Source: JAYFNU01 sp964458545
Lineage (GTDB): Bacteria; Bacillota; Clostridia; Oscillospirales; Ruminococcaceae
DNA length: 14,318 nt
Direction of reading: 5' to 3'
Assembly (NCBI GenBank): GCA_964458545.1
Contig: CAYWJF010000042.1
Span: forward strand, 1-14,318
Shown: positions 12,427 to 14,318 of the stretch, one piece after another
How positions within the stretch are numbered: the first letter of the stretch is position 1
How the letters are laid out: each line of letters begins with the position of its first letter
Made by a program: the position numbers and the translations under genes
The notes under the pieces: generated by a model
What the model saw: only the letters and a program-made list of their open reading frames with translations
The model's database searches: none
What the model was told of the DNA's origin: nothing

Positions 12427-13653
12427 ATGAATCAGAAGCTTTGGACTAAAAATTTTACGATAATTACGTTCGGCACGGTAATATCAATGCTCGGAAATAC
12501 CCTGTCGGGCTTTGGAATAGGTTTGCTGGTGCTCGACTATACGGGCTCGACATTCCTTTACGCGCTGTTTATGGTAGCGTACAACCTGCCAAAGATAATT
12601 ATGCCGCTTTTGGCTGGACCCTACCTTGACAAGTTTTCGAGAAGAAAGGCTATCTATACCCTTGATTTCATCAGCGCGGGAATGTATGGTTTCCTTTTCT
12701 TTATTCTTAGGTTTGAGCTTTTTAATTACTGGATACTACTGTTCTTCTCTATGGTTATAGGCTCTATTGACAGCATCTATACCGTAGCCTACGATAGTCT
12801 TTATCCCAACCTTGTAAGCGAGGGAAACTATTCGAAAGCATACTCCATTTCAAGTATGATTTATCCACTTGCCGCTATAATGGTGCCCGTGGCGGCATAT
12901 ATCTATGACCGTGTAGGCATAGCGCCGATTTTCCTCTTTAACGCTGGAAGCTTCCTTGTGGCGGCGATATTCGAGACTATGATAAAGGTAGAGGAAAAGC
13001 ATACAGGAGATATTTCAGAGCGGTATAACCTTAAAAAGTATTCTGCGGACTTCAAGGACGGAATTAGATACATAGCCGCCGAAAAGGGTCTTATGGTTAT
13101 AACCGTTTACTTTTTTATTACCTTCCTCGGCACCTCTGCGTTCGATACGCTGACGCTTCCGTATTTTAAGGAAGAGCCCTCTCGCGGGGTAATGCTTTAC
13201 ACCTTCGTTATGGGCTGCAACGTTTTAGGACGGCTTATCGGCGGACTTATGCACTATAAAATTAAGCTGAAGCCAGAAAGAAAGTTCACGATAGCGTTGG
13301 TTGTTTACGCGGCTACTAATATAATAAGCATGACGGTGCTTTACACGCCCGAATACATAATGATGGCGCTTATGTTCATAAACGGATTTCTCAGCGTTAA
13401 CTCCTACAATATCCGCATCTCCTCCACCCAAAGCTATGTGCCCGACACCAACCGCGCACGGTTTAACGGAACCTTTGGTATGATATGCTCGGCGGGCACA
13501 ATACTTGGTCAGCTTACCTCGGGCGCGCTCGCCGATAAGCTACCTAAGCGTGAGATAATTGTGGCGTACGCTTTTGTTAACTTAATAGCCGTGTATTTCG
13601 TAATGTGGCTTGGGCGCAAAGCTGTAAAAAAGGTTTATAACCGAGAGCTTTAA
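12427..13653 (+). CDS. MFS transporter (12-helix, probable efflux type)
   Basis: The 408-residue protein has about 12 membrane helices in two halves joined by a charged cytoplasmic loop (about residues 190-215, EEKHTGDISERYNLKKYSAD). The loop between helices 2 and 3 carries the major facilitator motif A, GPYLDKFSRRK (Gly64, Asp68, Arg72, Arg73). The overall look resembles the MFS_3/MefA-like group of drug or metabolite exporters, but the substrate is unknown. The ribosome binding site is modest (AAGGA at 12409-12413, 13 nt from the ATG), though no better start is seen. It sits in one unit with the HAD phosphatase gene, whose Shine-Dalgarno sequence overlaps its stop codon. Confidence 0.9.
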   Translation: MNQKLWTKNFTIITFGTVISMLGNTLSGFGIGLLVLDYTGSTFLYALFMVAYNLPKIIMPLLAGPYLDKFSRRKAIYTLDFISAGMYGFLFFILRFELFNYWILLFFSMVIGSIDSIYTVAYDSLYPNLVSEGNYSKAYSISSMIYPLAAIMVPVAAYIYDRVGIAPIFLFNAGSFLVAAIFETMIKVEEKHTGDISERYNLKKYSADFKDGIRYIAAEKGLMVITVYFFITFLGTSAFDTLTLPYFKEEPSRGVMLYTFVMGCNVLGRLIGGLMHYKIKLKPERKFTIALVVYAATNIISMTVLYTPEYIMMALMFINGFLSVNSYNIRISSTQSYVPDTNRARFNGTFGMICSAGTILGQLTSGALADKLPKREIIVAYAFVNLIAVYFVMWLGRKAVKKVYNREL

Positions 13654-13662
13654 GGAGCAAAT

Positions 13663-14298
13663 ATGAAAAAAGGAATACTTTTCGACCTTGACGGTACCCT
13701 ATGGGATTCCAGCGAGAACGTTGTAATAGCGTGGAACCGAGCTTTTGAAAAGCGTGGCAACCCGCGCCGCATAACGAACGAGGATATGAGAGGCTTTATG
13801 GGCAAGCAGCTTATTGATATTGCCCGTCTTATGTTTCCGAACGAGAGCGACAGTGCGCTTGAAAGCATTCTGGACGAGTGTAGTAACGAGGAGCTTGCCT
13901 ACTTAGAAGCCCACGGCGGGGTGCTTTTTCCGAGGCTTGAGGAAACGCTTAAGGAGCTTAAAAAGTCATATTTCCTCGGAATAGTAAGCAACTGTCAGAG
14001 CGGATATATTGAGGTATTTTTAAAGTATTACGGCTTTGAGAAGTACTTTGACGACATAGAATGCTCGGGCGACACGGGTCTTCCTAAGGGCGACAATATC
14101 GCGCTTGTGGTAAAAAGGAATAAGCTTGAAGGGGCAATATATATCGGCGATACGGCTGGTGACTGCGACGCGGCGGACGCGGCGGGGGTGCCGTTTGTTC
14201 ACGCGGCGTATGGCTTCGGAAAACCTAAGCGCGAGACAATGCGGCTTGAGGCTATAGAGGAACTTCCGAGGCGTGCCTCAGATTATTTCAAAGAGTAA
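13663..14298 (+). CDS. HAD-superfamily hydrolase, phosphoglycolate phosphatase-like
   Basis: The 211-residue soluble enzyme has all four HAD motifs. Motif I is FDLDGTLW with nucleophile Asp8 and acid/base Asp10. Motif II is SNCQ with Ser109. Motif III is Lys142 (GLPKGDN), and motif IV is GDTAGD with Asp163 and Asp167. A helical cap (about residues 15-85) between motifs I and II marks subfamily I (Gph/beta-phosphoglucomutase-like). The expected activity is phosphate-ester hydrolysis of a small metabolite. A mutase role is less likely but cannot be excluded. AAGGAG (13652-13657) overlaps the MFS stop and is 5 nt before the ATG, so the two genes are co-transcribed. The remaining 20 bases of the window are too few to show a terminator. 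Confidence 0.93.
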   Translation: MKKGILFDLDGTLWDSSENVVIAWNRAFEKRGNPRRITNEDMRGFMGKQLIDIARLMFPNESDSALESILDECSNEELAYLEAHGGVLFPRLEETLKELKKSYFLGIVSNCQSGYIEVFLKYYGFEKYFDDIECSGDTGLPKGDNIALVVKRNKLEGAIYIGDTAGDCDAADAAGVPFVHAAYGFGKPKRETMRLEAIEELPRRASDYFKE

Positions 14299-14318
14299 AA
14301 AACACGAAAGAGCGGGAA

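Overview
The window looks like a stretch of chromosome from a Gram-positive anaerobe of the class Clostridia, probably a gut Oscillospiraceae/Ruminococcaceae-type bacterium. The signs are strong GGAGG-type ribosome binding sites, sigma-A style TTGACA/TATAAT promoters, a Clostridia-style lipoprotein signal peptide, DUF624 and DUF4097 genes, and a sugar ABC importer without its own ATPase. This taxonomic call is inference from style, not from a marker gene. I see no rRNA, tRNA, CRISPR array, insertion sequence or phage gene.

Left end (1-1130, + strand): the 3' end of a small membrane-protein gene, cut by the window edge, overlaps a gene for a membrane-anchored DUF4097 beta-repeat protein. A hairpin terminator at 1096-1121 lies between this pair and the convergent kinase gene. 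Next (1125-3914, - strand) is a 929-residue soluble hybrid histidine kinase with about four PAS-like sensor modules, a kinase core and a C-terminal receiver. It has its own promoter and no partner regulator in view.

Centre (4017-11265): a carbohydrate-use locus. A cytoplasmic GH43 beta-xylosidase/arabinofuranosidase-type enzyme on the - strand is divergent from a + strand operon encoding a lipoprotein sugar-binding protein, two permeases and a YesL-like DUF624 membrane protein. The operon ends at a strong terminator (9916-9945). A ROK-family repressor-like gene converges on it from the other side. The simplest reading is that pentose-containing oligosaccharides are bound outside the cell, imported by the two permeases driven by a shared ATPase encoded elsewhere, and cut inside by GH43, with the ROK protein sensing a sugar and controlling the promoter. 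The substrate (xylo- or arabino-oligosaccharide) is inferred from GH43 alone.

The most unusual non-coding stretch is the 343-base divergent intergenic region before the binding-protein gene. It has a consensus promoter followed by a leader of about 118 nt with three successive inverted repeats. The first is at the expected transcription start and encloses a near-match to a CcpA cre site. Repeated TTACGA and GGAAAC half-sites lie around it. A further 14-bp hairpin separates the binding-protein gene from the permeases and probably sets unequal expression.

Right end (11506-14298, + strand): a 273-residue protein of unknown function with its own promoter-like sequence and terminator, then a two-gene unit encoding an MFS transporter and a HAD-family phosphatase.
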